A DNA stretch of 64,000 nucleotides from CAYGYG01 sp964354155 (GCA_964354155.1 CAYGYG010000006.1:1-64000), one strand, 5' to 3'. Positions 42,001 to 51,564 are shown, numbered from the stretch's first letter. The notes: generated by a model not told the origin, from the sequence alone. Numbers and translations are program-made.

Positions 42001-43347
42001 ATGTCTCTACGATCTCTCCGAGACACAGAAGTGGATACAGACGTAGAAAAGTTATTGAATTCAGCAGCCAAGCGATGCGACCAGGCCGAAGTCTACGTGA
42101 AGACGGTGCGGGTGACGCCGATTGAATTTGAGAACGGAAGGCTCAAGCACATACAACTCGGGAACTACTCGGAAGTAGCCCTGAGGGTCATCCGGGACGG
42201 CCGGCTCGGTTTCAGCTACGCGGCTTCGCTCAAATACCGTTCCGCGCTCATCAAGGAAGCATTGCGCGTCGCCCGGAAAGGACAGGAGGTCAGCTTCAAG
42301 CTGCCCGGCGCCGGCTCTTTCCCGGCGGTCGAGAATTACGATCCGGGGCTCGAAGCGGTGAAACTCAAGGATGTGGCGCGCGACATCGCCAAGGTCATCA
42401 AGTGGCTCAAGTCAAAGAAGACCCCGGCATCGATTGGCTGCAGCACCCACATTTCTGTCCAGAGCCTTTCAATCGTCAACTCGAATGGGCTGGGGGCGAA
42501 GCACGTATCGACCGGAGCGGCGACCAACTGCATGATGCTGCTTGAGAGTTCAGGGGTCGGCCCCGTGTCTTACGACATCGGTTCTTCGTACCGTGCGCTG
42601 AGCGAGGAGCACCTCAACGAGGTCTATAAATACTACCTGCTCAGTCAGAAACAGGTGCCGGTCCCGACCCGCAAGATGAAGGTGATTTTCACGCCCAAGT
42701 GCATCGAGACGATTTTCTGGCGGCTGGCGAGCGCGGTATCGGCCCAGTCGTTGATTGACAAGATCACCCCTCTGGAGAATCGTCTGGGTCAGAAGATTGC
42801 CGATGAACGACTTACCGTGTGTGAAGATCCTCACCGCGTTGGCCATCCGGACTCCCGTCCGTTTGACGACGAGGGGACGCCGACCGAGGTGATACCGATC
42901 ATTGAGCGCGGTGTGTTCAAGAACTACGTCTATGACTGCCGCACCGCAGCGAAGCTGGCCATGAAGTCAAACGGCGCCGGGTACAAGGCGGCGATGTGGG
43001 GCGGCGACATTACTACCCCGGTCGGTCCGTACCCGACCCATCTCTCCGTCGTGCCCGGGGATGTCTCGTACGACGAGATGTTGGCTCGGGTCGACGAAGG
43101 CATCCTGCTTGAGTTCCAGAACGGCGCCCACTCCGGCAACATCCCGGCCGGCGATTTCTCGGTCAACGTCGGCCTGGGGTACTACGTCAAGGACGGCAAG
43201 ATCCAGGGCCGGGCTCTAGACACGATGATATCGGGTAATGTTTACCAGCTTTTCAATCAGCTGAATTGCATCAGCCGTCAGGTCGACAGCAACGGTATCC
43301 CCTGGCTGCTGTTCAATGATGTAAACGTGGGCGGCCGCAGTCAGTGA
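42001..43347 (+). CDS. tldE: TldE/PmbA metalloprotease partner
   Basis: A 448-residue PmbA/TldE-type protein without HExxxH, the non-zinc partner of TldD, which starts five bases after its stop. C-terminal GDFSVNVGLGYYVKDGKIQG is typical of the family. The first 15 or so codons (SLRSLRDTEVDTDV) are encoded by DNA resembling a repeat at 45019-45078, so the N-terminus may have been extended by a repeat. Confidence 0.9.
   Translation: MSLRSLRDTEVDTDVEKLLNSAAKRCDQAEVYVKTVRVTPIEFENGRLKHIQLGNYSEVALRVIRDGRLGFSYAASLKYRSALIKEALRVARKGQEVSFKLPGAGSFPAVENYDPGLEAVKLKDVARDIAKVIKWLKSKKTPASIGCSTHISVQSLSIVNSNGLGAKHVSTGAATNCMMLLESSGVGPVSYDIGSSYRALSEEHLNEVYKYYLLSQKQVPVPTRKMKVIFTPKCIETIFWRLASAVSAQSLIDKITPLENRLGQKIADERLTVCEDPHRVGHPDSRPFDDEGTPTEVIPIIERGVFKNYVYDCRTAAKLAMKSNGAGYKAAMWGGDITTPVGPYPTHLSVVPGDVSYDEMLARVDEGILLEFQNGAHSGNIPAGDFSVNVGLGYYVKDGKIQGRALDTMISGNVYQLFNQLNCISRQVDSNGIPWLLFNDVNVGGRSQ
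42002..42047. repeat. Repeat word overlapping the tldE start
   Basis: TGTCTCTACGA.CTCTCCGA and GAGACACAGA.GTGGATACAG are both found again at 45019-45078, where about 20 bases separate them. Here they lie inside the coding start of tldE. Confidence 0.6.
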
Positions 43348-43363
43348 TTTCGGCATAACCGTT

Positions 43364-44779
43364 TTGACGAACAGAGATCCTTCTCGCTTTGTGCCGAACA
43401 GAATCGCCCTGACTACGGTCTTCATCATCTCTGCGGCATGCACGGATCGCGAGCCGCCTCGAGTCAAGATCGTAAATCCGGCCGGGGGCACGCTGGTTGG
43501 CGATTCCGTGTTGCTCGTTGCCGATGCCTGGGACAATGAGGGTGTCGAGAAGGTCGAGTTCGTGGCCGACGATTCGGTCGTCGGATCCACCGCTTACGAA
43601 CCCTATGCGTGCTACTGGGCGACCGGCCTTTTCCCCGAGAGTTCTTACCACTGCATCAAGGCCCGGGCCTGGGATGAGTCCGAGAACGAAGCCACATCGG
43701 CGCCGGTCGAGGTCATGGTGCGAAATCGCATACCGGCCGGCGATACCGCGAGACTACTCTGGCGTTACCAGACCGGTGACATCGTCTTTGCTTCGCCCGC
43801 CGTCGGCATTGACGGAACAATCTACATCGGGTCAACCGACAATCAGCTCTATGCGCTCAGTTCGGACGGATCGCTCAAGTGGAGCCTGGCCTGTGCTGTT
43901 TTGTCGTCACCCGCGGTTGGTCCGGACGGCACGATATTCGTGGGCGCCAACGACGGCTATCTGTATGCGGTCCGCCCCGATGGATTGCTGCGGTGGCGAT
44001 GCTTGACCGAGGGCAACCTCTATTCTTCGCCGGCACTGGCCGGCGATGGTTCGGTGTATGTGGGCTCAACCACCGGTATGATGTTTGCGATCAATCGCGA
44101 CGGCACGATCAAGTGGGGTTTCCCAACCGGCGGTGCCGTCTATTCATCCCCGGCCGTGGGCACGGACGGCACCATCTACTTCGGGTCCTACGACCAGGCC
44201 GTCTACGCCCTGGATACCGCGGGCCGTCTCAAGTGGCGCTACGCGACGAACGGCTGTGTCTACTGCTCGCCGGCCCTTGCCGCCGATGGCACGATACTGA
44301 TCGGCTCGTTCGATGGTTTCATGTATGCCCTCAATCCGGATGGGACACTGCGTTGGAGGTACTCGACTGGCTCGAGTGTGCGCTCGTCACCGGTCTTAGA
44401 CATCGATAACTGTGTCTACTTCGGTTCGGATGACGGGTACGTGCACGCGTTGAACAGCGATGGCTCATTCAAATGGCGCTATCGGACCGGCGACCTTGTT
44501 CACTCCACGGCCGTACTCAGCTCCGACGATCTGGTCTACATCGGGTCGAACGACCAGCACCTGTATGTTTTCGATCTTGCCGGAACCTTCAAATGGCGCT
44601 ACCCGGCGGGCGGTTACATAAGTTCGTCGCCCATCATCGATGCACAGGGCCGCCTGTGTTTCGGCAGCCACGACGGTTATCTGTATGCGCTGCAGGTTTC
44701 CGGCACGACCGTGGCACCGTCCTGGCCTGCCTTCCGGCACGATCCCCAGCGGACGGGAAGAGTCAGAAGCAAGAAGTGA
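43364..44779 (+). CDS. PQQ-type eight-bladed beta-propeller lipoprotein with Ig-like domain
   Basis: A 471-residue exported protein. The N-terminus has a lipoprotein signal (IALTTVFIISAAC), then an Ig-like domain (about residues 30-115), then eight repeats of about 40 residues with the pattern SSPA..DGTIY.GS.DG.LYAL..DG.LKWRY. This is a PQQ-like propeller without the methanol-dehydrogenase catalytic features, so it is probably structural or adhesive. Start is TTG at 43364, or the GTG at 43391, which would give a tidier signal; neither has a clear ribosome site. It follows tldE by 16 bp. Confidence 0.85.
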   Translation: MTNRDPSRFVPNRIALTTVFIISAACTDREPPRVKIVNPAGGTLVGDSVLLVADAWDNEGVEKVEFVADDSVVGSTAYEPYACYWATGLFPESSYHCIKARAWDESENEATSAPVEVMVRNRIPAGDTARLLWRYQTGDIVFASPAVGIDGTIYIGSTDNQLYALSSDGSLKWSLACAVLSSPAVGPDGTIFVGANDGYLYAVRPDGLLRWRCLTEGNLYSSPALAGDGSVYVGSTTGMMFAINRDGTIKWGFPTGGAVYSSPAVGTDGTIYFGSYDQAVYALDTAGRLKWRYATNGCVYCSPALAADGTILIGSFDGFMYALNPDGTLRWRYSTGSSVRSSPVLDIDNCVYFGSDDGYVHALNSDGSFKWRYRTGDLVHSTAVLSSDDLVYIGSNDQHLYVFDLAGTFKWRYPAGGYISSSPIIDAQGRLCFGSHDGYLYALQVSGTTVAPSWPAFRHDPQRTGRVRSKK

Positions 44780-45173
44780 GAAATGGAAAGTACAAAGCGA
44801 GAAAACCGGGGCGAAGGGCAATCCCCTTCATTGCTCTTTGATGAAGAGGACAAAATCCCGCTCGCTTCCCCCTTTGATAAAGGGGGATATAGGGGGATTG
44901 AAGATTGCCTCGGTGAGTTGCTTTACGTCGTTCAGGACAATGTCTGACACGAAGTGTCATTCTGACCCTAAATTCCATGAAGGGGAAGAATCTCAATTCG
45001 CTGCTCAGAGCCTGCTCTGTCTCTACGACCTCTCCGACACTCCTGTGTCCTGGAGGGAGACACAGACGTGGATACAGCCGCAAGAGAAATGAAGGGATTA
45101 ACTCCGCGAAGAATCTAATCGGGATCCTTCATCCCGGAGGGGACTCAGGATGACAGCGCCGCGGCGCGACCTG
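44780..45173. repeat. 394-bp gene-free stretch of repeat words
   Basis: Contains the CCCCCTTTGATAAAGG..GATATAGGGGG block (44868-44908, also at 11986-12027), GACACGAAGTGTCATTCTGAC, and the tldE-start-like words at 45019-45078. No coding frame or promoter was found. It separates converging genes. Confidence 0.6.
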
Positions 45174-45950
45174 CTAAAAGTTGACCACCTTGCGTAGCCG
45201 GTTGAGCGCGTTCACCACCGTCGTCAGCGACACATACTCCTCAGTATTGCCCAGCTCGGCCGGTTCCATGACCCGGCTTGCGACGAGCTTTGATGCCGGA
45301 TGATAGTAGAAAGCACTACGGTCAATTCTCAACCGCCCGGAAGGGGCGGCGAGCGGCTGGATTTTCGGTTCGGGAACGATCTCGGCCAGGGTGATAATCA
45401 AGTTGCCCAACGTTACCCGGTCTTGAGCATAGAAATTGCCGTCCGGGAATCGCTTCATGAGTCCGGCTTTTTCAACATAGGCGAGGTGGTCCTTTCCCGT
45501 TGGGCGCGAACTTGCTCCGGCCAGCAGAAACGCAAGGTTGTCCCGCGTGATCTTCACGAATGGGTCGAGTTGTCTCGGAACGTTCAGTCCGGCCGCAAGT
45601 GCTATTTCGAAGCAGCGCTTGCTGTCTCTTGCGGTTCGGAAATGGTCGTAGGTCAGCCGGTAGACATTGATGTCGGTAGTCTTAAGCTCGATCTGCTTGA
45701 GCAGGCAGTAGGATGCCTTCGCTTCATCGCCGGTTGCTTTATAGCAGAGGTAAAGATAGCGATAGGCGATGAGCGAACCCGGTTCTTTTTTGAGGACCTT
45801 GTTGAAGCTCGTGATGGCTTTTGAATAGTCCTTGGTCTGGTAGTTACGGCTGCCTCGGGTAAGGTGGTCTTTCTTGAAAAAAGGTAGACCGGCGCAGGAA
45901 AGCTGAAGACAGAGAAGAGCTACCGACCAACGACGAAGATAACGCGGCAT
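45174..45950 (-). CDS. Lipoprotein with TPR region and SLH-like segment
   Basis: A 258-residue protein. The N-terminal lipoprotein signal ends at QLSC; residues about 30-125 form TPR-like helices (YQTKDYSKAITSFNKVLK); a segment near residues 155-190 (VEKAGLMKRFPDGNFYAQDR then VTLGNLIITLAE) matches the SLH pattern of YpDG.F.P...vTR.E but has only one copy. It overlaps the upstream gene by 31 bases and is probably translated with it. The role is unknown; peripheral envelope binding is a guess. Confidence 0.65.
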   Translation of the reverse strand: MPRYLRRWSVALLCLQLSCAGLPFFKKDHLTRGSRNYQTKDYSKAITSFNKVLKKEPGSLIAYRYLYLCYKATGDEAKASYCLLKQIELKTTDINVYRLTYDHFRTARDSKRCFEIALAAGLNVPRQLDPFVKITRDNLAFLLAGASSRPTGKDHLAYVEKAGLMKRFPDGNFYAQDRVTLGNLIITLAEIVPEPKIQPLAAPSGRLRIDRSAFYYHPASKLVASRVMEPAELGNTEEYVSLTTVVNALNRLRKVVNF

Positions 45951-46735
45951 TTGGTGAGGAGATCCAATGCACTTTGGGAGCCGTGTATCTTGGCGGCGTC
46001 AAACTGGGAAATAACCGGGTCGACTTTGTTCCGCCCGCTAACCCCGATGGCGCTGATGCGCATGGGGTTGTAGCCGATGCGGGGATTGCTGTAAATGCCC
46101 TGGATATCGTTGAGGTAGAGAACCAGGCCGTTTTCGGCGACGTATTCGGGCTGTGCGAAGTCCTTGCTGTAGACTTCCTCGCCCCGGTCATTCTTGACTC
46201 GGGGGAAGAGCGCTGGTTGGAGACTGGTGCCGCGTGCATCGATTACGATCGAAGTATAGTTGCCCGGGACGTTCTCTTCCTTCGGGACAAGGCTTATGCC
46301 TTCGGGCACGTGCTTGTTCTGGGGCCAGACTTGGCCGCAGGTCGGACAGCACATCGGGACAACAAGCTTGATGGGTTCGGGCTTGGGTTGAATGAGCCGG
46401 AGGAGCCGGTCCGACAGCGGGATCTCGTAGTCGACTTCCTGCGTGCCGTCGGTCAGGTACCGCTCATCAACTCGCCGGTAGTCCTGAAGGTAGGGTATGA
46501 GTTGGGCCTCTTTCTGGAAATCAAATCTCAGAACATCGCCGACGTTCTGGTTGGCGTCGAAACAGGTTGCTTTGAGAAGGGTTAACAACTTCTCTCCGAC
46601 ATCCGGACGCTCGCTCGCGGTCGTGGTGCGCAGCGAAACGGTTGCCTTGAGGGTCAGACTGGTCCAGTCAACCGACGTGGTGTCAGCCCATCCGAGAACG
46701 CAAACAACCAAGCCAACAACGCATGCCTTCTTCAT
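45920..46735 (-). CDS. Exported protein of unknown function (LPP20/FlgT-like pattern)
   Basis: A 271-residue protein with a signal peptide (MKKACVVGLVVCVLGWA). The stretch YTSIVIDARGTSLQPALFPR and the following EEVYSKDF resemble LPP20/FlgT-like envelope proteins, in which a similar block recurs. A CCPTCG motif near residue 130 could bind zinc. GGAGG lies four bases before the ATG. First of two overlapping genes, with its own promoter. Confidence 0.65.
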   Translation of the reverse strand: MKKACVVGLVVCVLGWADTTSVDWTSLTLKATVSLRTTTASERPDVGEKLLTLLKATCFDANQNVGDVLRFDFQKEAQLIPYLQDYRRVDERYLTDGTQEVDYEIPLSDRLLRLIQPKPEPIKLVVPMCCPTCGQVWPQNKHVPEGISLVPKEENVPGNYTSIVIDARGTSLQPALFPRVKNDRGEEVYSKDFAQPEYVAENGLVLYLNDIQGIYSNPRIGYNPMRISAIGVSGRNKVDPVISQFDAAKIHGSQSALDLLTKCRVIFVVGR

Positions 46736-46750
46736 GGAACCTCCGTGCCT

Positions 46751-46778
46751 ATCATATCCAAAATCGCGGAAAAGTCAA
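46751..46778 (-). promoter_or_regulatory. Promoter of the exported-protein pair
   Basis: Minus strand: TTGACT (46778-46773), 16-bp spacer, TATGAT (46756-46751). Confidence 0.75.
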
Positions 46779-46813
46779 GGAGAATATTGACCGGGGCCGG
46801 CCGGTAGATCCGG

Positions 46814-47374
46814 CTATTTTCCGTTGCGGATCAACGAGAAGGCTTCGGCGCGGGTGGCCGGGGAGCGCATCACGCCGCGGATGGCGGAGGTGATGGTAAG
46901 GGTACCGGGCTTCTTCACGCCCTGCATTGAAAGGCAGAGTTGCTCGGCTTCAATGACGATCAACAGCCCGCGCGGCTGCAGGGTCTTCATCAGCAAGTCG
47001 GCGATTTCGGTGGTGAGCCGCTCCTGGAGCTGGGGCCGCTTGGACATTATTTCGATTATCTTGACCAATGTCGAGAATCCGGTAACCCGGTCGTCCTTGG
47101 GGATGTAGACAATGTGGGCTTTGCCGAAAAAGGGCAGCAGATGGTGCTCGCAGAGCGAGTAGAACGGCACACCCTTGACCATTATCATCTCGTCTTCATT
47201 CTTGGCCTTGTAACACGCCATCTCGGCGACCGGGTCGACCTTAATGCCGCAAAAGATCTCTTCGCACATCTCCGCGACCCGACGTGGCGTATGCTTAAGA
47301 CCGTCCCGGTTGGGATTCTCGCCCACCGCCTTCAGGAATAGCCGCACGGCCTCTTCAATTTTCTTTTTGTCCAT
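46814..47374 (-). CDS. folE: GTP cyclohydrolase I
   Basis: Converts GTP to dihydroneopterin triphosphate, the first step of folate or pterin synthesis. A 186-residue protein with the zinc/catalytic stretch YSLCEHHLLPFFG, RLTTEIAD and LCLSMQGVKKPG, all standard for the type I enzyme. The ATG at 47374 is preferred to the GTG three bases earlier. It overlaps the ftsH end by about 20 bp and ends the long cheW-to-folE gene run. Confidence 0.95.
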   Translation of the reverse strand: MDKKKIEEAVRLFLKAVGENPNRDGLKHTPRRVAEMCEEIFCGIKVDPVAEMACYKAKNEDEMIMVKGVPFYSLCEHHLLPFFGKAHIVYIPKDDRVTGFSTLVKIIEIMSKRPQLQERLTTEIADLLMKTLQPRGLLIVIEAEQLCLSMQGVKKPGTLTITSAIRGVMRSPATRAEAFSLIRNGK

Positions 47375-49238
47375 CACTCTTCTCGGACTTCACGCGGTTG
47401 ATGATCAGGTCAATCTCGTCGCCGCTCAGGATCTCCTTTTCGAGCAGGGCCTTGGCCAGAAGATGCAGTTTGTCGATGCTCTCCTTGACGATCGCCTCCG
47501 CCCGGTCCTGGGCCTCATCGACAATCCGTTTGATCTCCTCGTCGATGAGACGGGCGGTCTCCTCGCTGAAATTACGGTGCAAGCCCATCTCCCGTCCCAA
47601 GAATATTTCCTGGTCGCGTTTGCCCAGGGTCAGCGGTCCGAGCCGGTCGCTCATGCCCCATTCGCAGACCATCTTGCGGGCCAGTTCGGTCGTCTTTTCA
47701 ATGTCATTGCCCGAGCCGGTCGAGAGATCTTTGAGAACGAGCTTCTCGGCGGCCCGTCCCCCCAGCATATAGGCAATCTGGTTCAGGCAGTACGCTCGGG
47801 AGTAGGTGCGCCGGTCATCAATCGGGAGGGCTTGGGTCACGCCTAAGGCCATGCCGCGGGGAATGATGGTCACCTTGTGAATCGGGTCGGTGCCGGGTAA
47901 CGATTTTGAAACGAGCACATGGCCGCACTCGTGATAGGCGGTCAGTCGCTTCTCGTCATCGGAGATTATCAGACTGCGCCGTTCGACTCCCATCAGCACC
48001 TTGTCCTTGGAATCCTCGAAGTCGAGCATGACGACTTTGTTCCGGTTGCGGCGCGCCCCCAACAAGGCCGCTTCATTGACCATGTTTGCCAGGTCGGCGC
48101 CGGAGAACCCGGGTGTACCCCGGGCCAGTATTTCGAGGTTGACGTCATCATCGATGGGGATTTTTCTCGTGTGGACCTTGAGGATGCCGAGCCGGCCCTT
48201 GACGTCGGGCCGGTCGATGACAATGATGCGGTCAAACCGGCCGGGCCGGAGCAAGGCCGGGTCGAGAATGTCGGGCCGGTTGGTCGCGGCCATCATGATG
48301 ACCCCTTCATTGGTTTCAAAACCATCCATTTCAACCAGCAGCTGGTTGAGCGTCTGCTCGCGTTCGTCGTGACCGCCGCCCAGGCCGGTGCCCCGCTGGC
48401 GGCCCACCGCGTCGATTTCGTCGACGAAGATGATGCAAGGCGCGTTCCGCTTGGCCTGATCAAACAGGTCGCGTACGCGCGAAGCACCAACCCCGACGAA
48501 CATCTCAACGAAATCCGAACCGGAAATCGAAAGGAACGGCACGCGGGCCTCGCCGGCGATCGCCTTGGCCAGGAGCGTCTTGCCGGTCCCGGGGGGACCG
48601 AGCAGCAGCACACCTTTGGGAATACGTCCGCCCAGGCGCTGAAACTTCAGCGGCGCTTTCAGGAATTCGATTATTTCCTCGAGCTCTTCCTTGGCTTCCT
48701 CGACCCCGGCGACATCGGCGAAGGTTGTCTTGGGTTTGTCCTCGAGGATTATTTTGGCCCGGCTGCGCCCAAACGTGAAAGCGCGGCTCTGACCGCTCTG
48801 CACCTGCCTTAAGAAAAGGTACCAGAAGATGAAGATGATCAGCACGAAAGGTACGATCTGGAGCAGAACATTGGGCCAGATCGACTGCGTCTTGGCCCTT
48901 ACTTCGACTCCGGTGTCGACCAGTTCGTTTATGAGATCGGCGTCTTCAAGCGGGAGCACGGTAAGGAAATTCTTGTAGGTCTTGTTGTCTTTACCCTCTT
49001 TGTCCTCGACGGTAATGACCTGCTTGAACTCACCCCGTATCGTCTTTTCGGTCAAGACAACGCTCTTCAGATTACGCATTTTCAATTCGTATTTGAAGCG
49101 CGAGTACGGTATCGGGACTTCCTCGACTTTCTTCGAAAAGAAAAGCTGGTACGAGACTACCCAGAGAAAAAGCACGAGTAGGAGAAAAAAGAAGAATGAT
49201 TTGATATTGCGGCTTCTAATATTTTGATTTTCTTCCAT
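47355..49238 (-). CDS. ftsH: FtsH membrane AAA+ zinc protease
   Basis: Membrane-anchored ATP-dependent protease for misfolded membrane and regulatory proteins. A 627-residue protein with two N-terminal membrane segments (about 14-35 and 123-144), Walker A GPPGTGKT (214-221), Walker B IIFVDEID, the second region of homology and the zinc motif HECGH (436-440), where HEAGH is usual. ATG at 49238 follows GGAG by six bases; the longer frame starts one codon earlier with TTG. It overlaps hpt by 23 bp. Confidence 0.95.
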   Translation of the reverse strand: MEENQNIRSRNIKSFFFFLLLVLFLWVVSYQLFFSKKVEEVPIPYSRFKYELKMRNLKSVVLTEKTIRGEFKQVITVEDKEGKDNKTYKNFLTVLPLEDADLINELVDTGVEVRAKTQSIWPNVLLQIVPFVLIIFIFWYLFLRQVQSGQSRAFTFGRSRAKIILEDKPKTTFADVAGVEEAKEELEEIIEFLKAPLKFQRLGGRIPKGVLLLGPPGTGKTLLAKAIAGEARVPFLSISGSDFVEMFVGVGASRVRDLFDQAKRNAPCIIFVDEIDAVGRQRGTGLGGGHDEREQTLNQLLVEMDGFETNEGVIMMAATNRPDILDPALLRPGRFDRIIVIDRPDVKGRLGILKVHTRKIPIDDDVNLEILARGTPGFSGADLANMVNEAALLGARRNRNKVVMLDFEDSKDKVLMGVERRSLIISDDEKRLTAYHECGHVLVSKSLPGTDPIHKVTIIPRGMALGVTQALPIDDRRTYSRAYCLNQIAYMLGGRAAEKLVLKDLSTGSGNDIEKTTELARKMVCEWGMSDRLGPLTLGKRDQEIFLGREMGLHRNFSEETARLIDEEIKRIVDEAQDRAEAIVKESIDKLHLLAKALLEKEILSGDEIDLIINRVKSEKSDGQKEN

Positions 49239-49740
49239 CAAGGGCTCCGATGAACTTCAGGTTACGGTAACGGTTTCTATAGTCAAGGCCATAGCCGACG
49301 ACGAAGCAGTCCGGTATTCCAAATCCAACAAAATCAATCGGCACGATTTGCCTCCGGTTGTCCTTCTTGTCGAGGAGGGCACATACCGCGATCGACCGCG
49401 GTTTTTTTCGGGCCAACCGCTTGACGATCCGGCGTAAAGTCAGTCCCGTGTCGACGATATCCTCGACCAGAATCACGTCTCGACCTTCCAGGTTGACCGA
49501 CAGTTCGCTCTTGGTTTTCACCCGGCCTGACGAACTGGTGCGGCCGTTGTAGCTGGCTACCGTGACGAAGTCGATCTCGACCGGTATTCTCATCTGCCGG
49601 ATAAGATCGGACAGGAAAACCACCGCGCCTTTGAGAATGCCGATCAGGACCGGCCGGCGATTGCGGTAACGAGCATCAAGCGCGCGGGCCATCTGCCCAA
49701 CCCGCGTTCTAATGCGTGCTTCACTAATCAAGACTCTCAA
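49216..49740 (-). CDS. hpt: Hypoxanthine phosphoribosyltransferase
   Basis: Purine salvage enzyme forming IMP or GMP from base and PRPP. A 174-residue protein with the PRPP loop VILVEDIVDTGLTL and GILKGAVVFLSDL. TTG start, overlapping tilS by 17 bp. The order tilS-hpt-ftsH is a widely conserved bacterial cluster. Confidence 0.94.
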   Translation of the reverse strand: MRVLISEARIRTRVGQMARALDARYRNRRPVLIGILKGAVVFLSDLIRQMRIPVEIDFVTVASYNGRTSSSGRVKTKSELSVNLEGRDVILVEDIVDTGLTLRRIVKRLARKKPRSIAVCALLDKKDNRRQIVPIDFVGFGIPDCFVVGYGLDYRNRYRNLKFIGALDGRKSKY

Positions 49741-51103
49741 CTTTCACCACCAATATTCTCTTGGTCAGTCCGGTCACTTTGGCGCATCCGGAACGGGCCA
49801 CGCCGACCGCCCAGAGAATATCCTTTTGGTCAACCAGCAGTGGCACTCGTGCCCGGTCCCGTCGCGGCAGTTTCTGATCGATGAACAGATCCTTGATCTT
49901 TTTTCGGTGCCCGTCGAACGTCACCAAGACATCACCCGGCCGCCGGCCTCTCAGGGCAAGCGGCGGATGCAGCGCATCGTAGTCGAAATACGCAACATGC
50001 CGCGGCGCCTGAAAGATGTGATGACGCTCGCGCAGTGATCGGACCAGGCCGGTCATGATGACTACCCCGAGTTCGGGCAGAACGGCGGGCCGGTTTAAGG
50101 ACACCTTCATGTCGATAACCGGCTGCTCCGCTCGAGGCTTGACGATCAGCAGGTTGCCGTATTCGCGTTCGGCAACAAGCGAATTGGGCAGGGGTATGAT
50201 CCGGCCCGTGCGTTTCTTGGCGAATTCAAGAATCCGCTCGATATGCTGAAATTCGATGCCGTGAAGGTGGCCTTGAACCGCAAAAATCGCGTTTCTGACG
50301 ACACGGCGTCGATACACGATATTATACCGGAAAAGCCTTCTAATGTCAAGGCTGACCCCGCCCGGGGTCTTCTTGACGAGTCGACGGTACACGGCGTCGG
50401 CCTCGGCCTGGAGATGTTCATCTTCAGCCCTGATGACTTCCATGCCGCGCATCAACGTGGTGTGGATATTGGCGTTCAGTCGGCAGAGCCGGGGTACGAT
50501 TTCTTTCCGGACGTAGTTCCGTCGGAATCGAAGCGAAAGGTTGGTTCGGTCGAATGAGTAAGGCAGCTTTCGCTTCCTGACGTACTCGAGGACTTCATTT
50601 TTTTTGACCGCCATCATCGGCCGGATGACCGGTCCGCGGACCGGGGGCATTCCGGACAGCCCCAACATGCCGCCGCCCCGGGCGAGATTGAGGAGAAAGG
50701 TTTCGAGAAAATCGTCGGCGTGGTGCGCCAGCGCAATCTTCTGGGCGTGCACGCTCGCGGCGAGGCAAATGAGGTTCTTATATCTTAAGTCGCGGGCGGC
50801 TGCCTCCAAACCTTCGTGCATGTGAATGTTTTTCAAATCGACACGCATAATCCGGTAACCGGCGTTGTAGCGCTGGGCAAAGTGCCTGGTCATCGCTTCT
50901 TCTTTGGCGGCGGCTTTGCGCAACCCATGGTTCACGTATCCAAGATAGAACCGGATACGGTCGCCGTACAGACGGTGCAGGATGTCCAGGAGCGCGACCG
51001 AATCGGGCCCAGCGGAGAATCCGATCAGGAGCCGGGTTACACCGCGCAGCATTGCGTAACGGTCAACCGTGTCGCGGACTCGGTTTAAGATGTCCTCATC
51101 CAT
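49724..51103 (-). CDS. tilS: tRNA(Ile)-lysidine synthase
   Basis: Adds lysine to C34 of tRNA-Ile2 so that it reads AUA. The 459-residue protein has the N-type PP-loop, here FSAGPDS rather than the usual SGGxDS, ALAHHADDFLETFLLNLARG, and the C-terminal TilS domains. Length is normal. Gap of 14 bp to the upstream cheW. Confidence 0.93.
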   Translation of the reverse strand: MDEDILNRVRDTVDRYAMLRGVTRLLIGFSAGPDSVALLDILHRLYGDRIRFYLGYVNHGLRKAAAKEEAMTRHFAQRYNAGYRIMRVDLKNIHMHEGLEAAARDLRYKNLICLAASVHAQKIALAHHADDFLETFLLNLARGGGMLGLSGMPPVRGPVIRPMMAVKKNEVLEYVRKRKLPYSFDRTNLSLRFRRNYVRKEIVPRLCRLNANIHTTLMRGMEVIRAEDEHLQAEADAVYRRLVKKTPGGVSLDIRRLFRYNIVYRRRVVRNAIFAVQGHLHGIEFQHIERILEFAKKRTGRIIPLPNSLVAEREYGNLLIVKPRAEQPVIDMKVSLNRPAVLPELGVVIMTGLVRSLRERHHIFQAPRHVAYFDYDALHPPLALRGRRPGDVLVTFDGHRKKIKDLFIDQKLPRRDRARVPLLVDQKDILWAVGVARSGCAKVTGLTKRILVVKVESLD

Positions 51104-51117
51104 ATTCAGTGACGCGG

Positions 51118-51564
51118 TTACGCGGCGAGGACTTTCTTCAGGGCGGTGATGGTGGCGGGGGCGATCAGGTTCTTGAGGGAAATGACCTGGACGACCCGGT
51201 TCTGCAGGTGGGCGATGTGGACGGGGTGTCGGGTCTTGAAGATATTCTGGTCGAGCACGGGCAGGTTGTCGGGAACCGATGCCACGCCCGAGAGGTTGTC
51301 GGCCAGAAACCCAACGAGCTGACCCTTGATATCACAAATCACCGAGTTAAGACGCGTGCCGGTTCTGGCCAAGCCGAAATATCCGGGTAGGTCGAAAAGC
51401 GGTATGCTCTTGTCGCGTACCACGAAAGTCCCAAGCATGTTCTTGAGCGACTTTTTGATGGGCGTCAGCTCGGTGGGGCGGGCAACCTGCACAACTTCTT
51501 CGACCGGAACCCCGAGGAGAACGCTCCCGACATGAAAAACGAATATTCCGCTGCTATTTGCCAA
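51118..51564 (-). CDS. CheW-like coupling protein (downstream copy)
   Basis: A 148-residue single CheW domain (FVFHVGSVLLGVPVEEVVQV near the start, IPLFDLPGYFGL in the middle). The start appears to be a TTG that overlaps the mcp end by 11 bp. It links chemoreceptors to a CheA kinase; no cheA is in the window. Confidence 0.88.
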   Translation of the reverse strand: MANSSGIFVFHVGSVLLGVPVEEVVQVARPTELTPIKKSLKNMLGTFVVRDKSIPLFDLPGYFGLARTGTRLNSVICDIKGQLVGFLADNLSGVASVPDNLPVLDQNIFKTRHPVHIAHLQNRVVQVISLKNLIAPATITALKKVLAA

